Positions 5,271-5,705 of a DNA stretch of 5,705 nucleotides are shown in pieces. This stretch comes from Anaerolineae bacterium (GTDB taxonomy: Bacteria > Chloroflexota > Anaerolineae > Aggregatilineales > Aggregatilineaceae): contig JAFGJA010000288.1 of the NCBI GenBank assembly GCA_016929355.1, positions 1 through 5,705 of the forward strand, written 5' to 3'. The notes under the pieces are model-generated. The model did not search any database, had not been told where the DNA came from, and saw nothing but the letters and a program-made list of their open reading frames with translations. The number at the start of each line of letters is the position of its first letter. Position 1 is the stretch's first letter. The translations under genes were made by a program, and so were the position numbers.

Positions 5271-5705
5271 TGAGTACCGTATTAAACAACTCACTTCGCC
5301 TTATGCCCCGCAAAATCCGCCGCAGTTGCCGTTGGATTTTGGTGACTTTTTATCGCTCGTCTGGCGCATTGATCGCCATGCCAAACAGGATAACCGGGTC
5401 CAATATTATACGCAGTGCGCGCGGGCTTTGTCTCGCGCGTTTAAGTTTGAGCAAAAAGGATTGGGCCGTTTGATCCGATCCGCCGCGCCGGGCGAATTGT
5501 ACCGCTCTTTGAGTAATGTCCCGTTCCGCGAAACGGGACGCTTGCAAGATGCCTCGGCTCGCAAAGACGCGATTAACCAGCTTGTTCGGCTGCGCAGTGA
5601 TGTGCTTTCGGTGGGATCATACCAGCATGATTGGTTGGTCGGCTGGCCGGGAAGCGGTATTTTGGATGATGAACTGCGCGAGCGGATTTTTGCCACGCTG
5701 TTTAC
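5257..5705 (+). CDS. Uncharacterised protein, N-terminal part (runs off the window)
   Basis: An open frame of 149 codons without a stop continues past the right edge, so the C-terminus is not seen. It starts at ATG 5257 inside the end of the homoserine dehydrogenase gene, overlapping it by 14 bases in another frame. GAGG at 5242-5245 lies 11 bases upstream, and translational coupling is likely. The protein starts MNRSDEYRIK, has a proline-rich stretch (about 15-26), then 'LDFGDFLSLVWRIDRHAK' (26-43), and a basic, mostly helical region to about 115. 'HDWLVGWPGSGILDDEL' (124-140) follows. I see no signal peptide, membrane segment or catalytic motif; the GWPGSG turn is too short and lacks the Lys-Ser/Thr needed for a Walker A motif. 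Codon use and composition look like the neighbours, which supports a real gene. I do not recognise the family. Confidence 0.7.
   Translation, partial: MNRSDEYRIKQLTSPYAPQNPPQLPLDFGDFLSLVWRIDRHAKQDNRVQYYTQCARALSRAFKFEQKGLGRLIRSAAPGELYRSLSNVPFRETGRLQDASARKDAINQLVRLRSDVLSVGSYQHDWLVGWPGSGILDDELRERIFATLF
5518..5539 (+). repeat. Strong hairpin inside the uncharacterised gene
   Basis: GTCCCGTT (5518-5525) and AACGGGAC (5532-5539) form a perfect 8-base inverted repeat around a 6-base spacer, within codons 88-95 of the open frame. It is the longest exact stem I found in the window. No run of T follows, so it is not a standard terminator. It may be a chance product of the codons for Val-Pro-Phe-Arg-Glu-Thr-Gly, or a structure that slows translation or protects the mRNA. 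Confidence 0.5.

Noticed and set aside
5380..5400. GWPGSG region of the unknown protein as a P-loop (residues 129-134, about 5641-5658)
   Set aside because: A Walker A motif needs GxxxxGK[ST]. Here no Lys-Ser/Thr follows the glycines, so nucleotide binding is not supported.
5270..5473. A 67-codon plus-strand frame starting with ATG that overlaps the homoserine dehydrogenase stop as TGATG
   Set aside because: The start position is attractive for coupling, but the product is a short Arg/Ser-rich sequence typical of an out-of-frame shadow. The frame from 5257 stays open to the window edge with better composition.
5406..5696. A 96-codon minus-strand frame at the right end
   Set aside because: It lies wholly opposite the more plausible plus-strand gene, has a Ser/Arg-rich composition, and has no recognisable motif.

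Overview
The window is a run of chromosomal genes, all on the + strand, from what looks like a member of the Chloroflexota (Anaerolineae-like). The assignment is an inference. It rests on the style of the S41 protease N-terminus (the 'LFxPFWxxWxLLH' phrase), the YugP-type zinc peptidase, moderately GC-rich DNA and GGAG-type ribosome binding sites. No rRNA or other phylogenetic marker is present to confirm it. I see no mobile element, CRISPR array or tRNA.

Layout. Positions 1-120 are a leader; a minus-strand ribosome binding site at its left edge suggests a divergent gene just outside the window. Positions 121-924 encode a family I CoA-transferase-fold subunit A. Positions 1045-2445 encode an exported S41 C-terminal-processing-type protease with a PDZ domain, behind a good -10 box. 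After a 135-base leader with several inverted repeats comes a YugP-like membrane zinc peptidase (2581-3276). Only 15 bases later a TTG-started gene encodes the matching CoA-transferase-fold subunit B (3292-4137). An 80-base gap with a hairpin leads to a short homoserine dehydrogenase without an ACT domain (4218-5270). Its last 14 bases overlap an unrecognised gene that runs off the right edge (5257-5705+).

How they may work together. The A and B subunits belong to the two halves of one heterodimeric fold, but here they are separated by two peptidase genes. Subunit B has an alanine where classic CoA-transferases such as glutaconate CoA-transferase carry the thioester-forming glutamate, while subunit A keeps a glutamate in the place of the one implicated in IpdAB. 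The pair may therefore be an IpdAB-like acyl-CoA hydrolase or lyase rather than a true CoA-transferase. The two peptidases are probably envelope quality-control or processing enzymes. The homoserine dehydrogenase serves threonine and methionine synthesis and seems translationally linked to the unknown downstream gene. Most of the window is ordinary. The points most worth a second look are the split, glutamate-less CoA-transferase-like pair, the internal duplication in the S41 protease, the structured leader before the zinc peptidase, and the uncharacterised gene overlapping the homoserine dehydrogenase gene.
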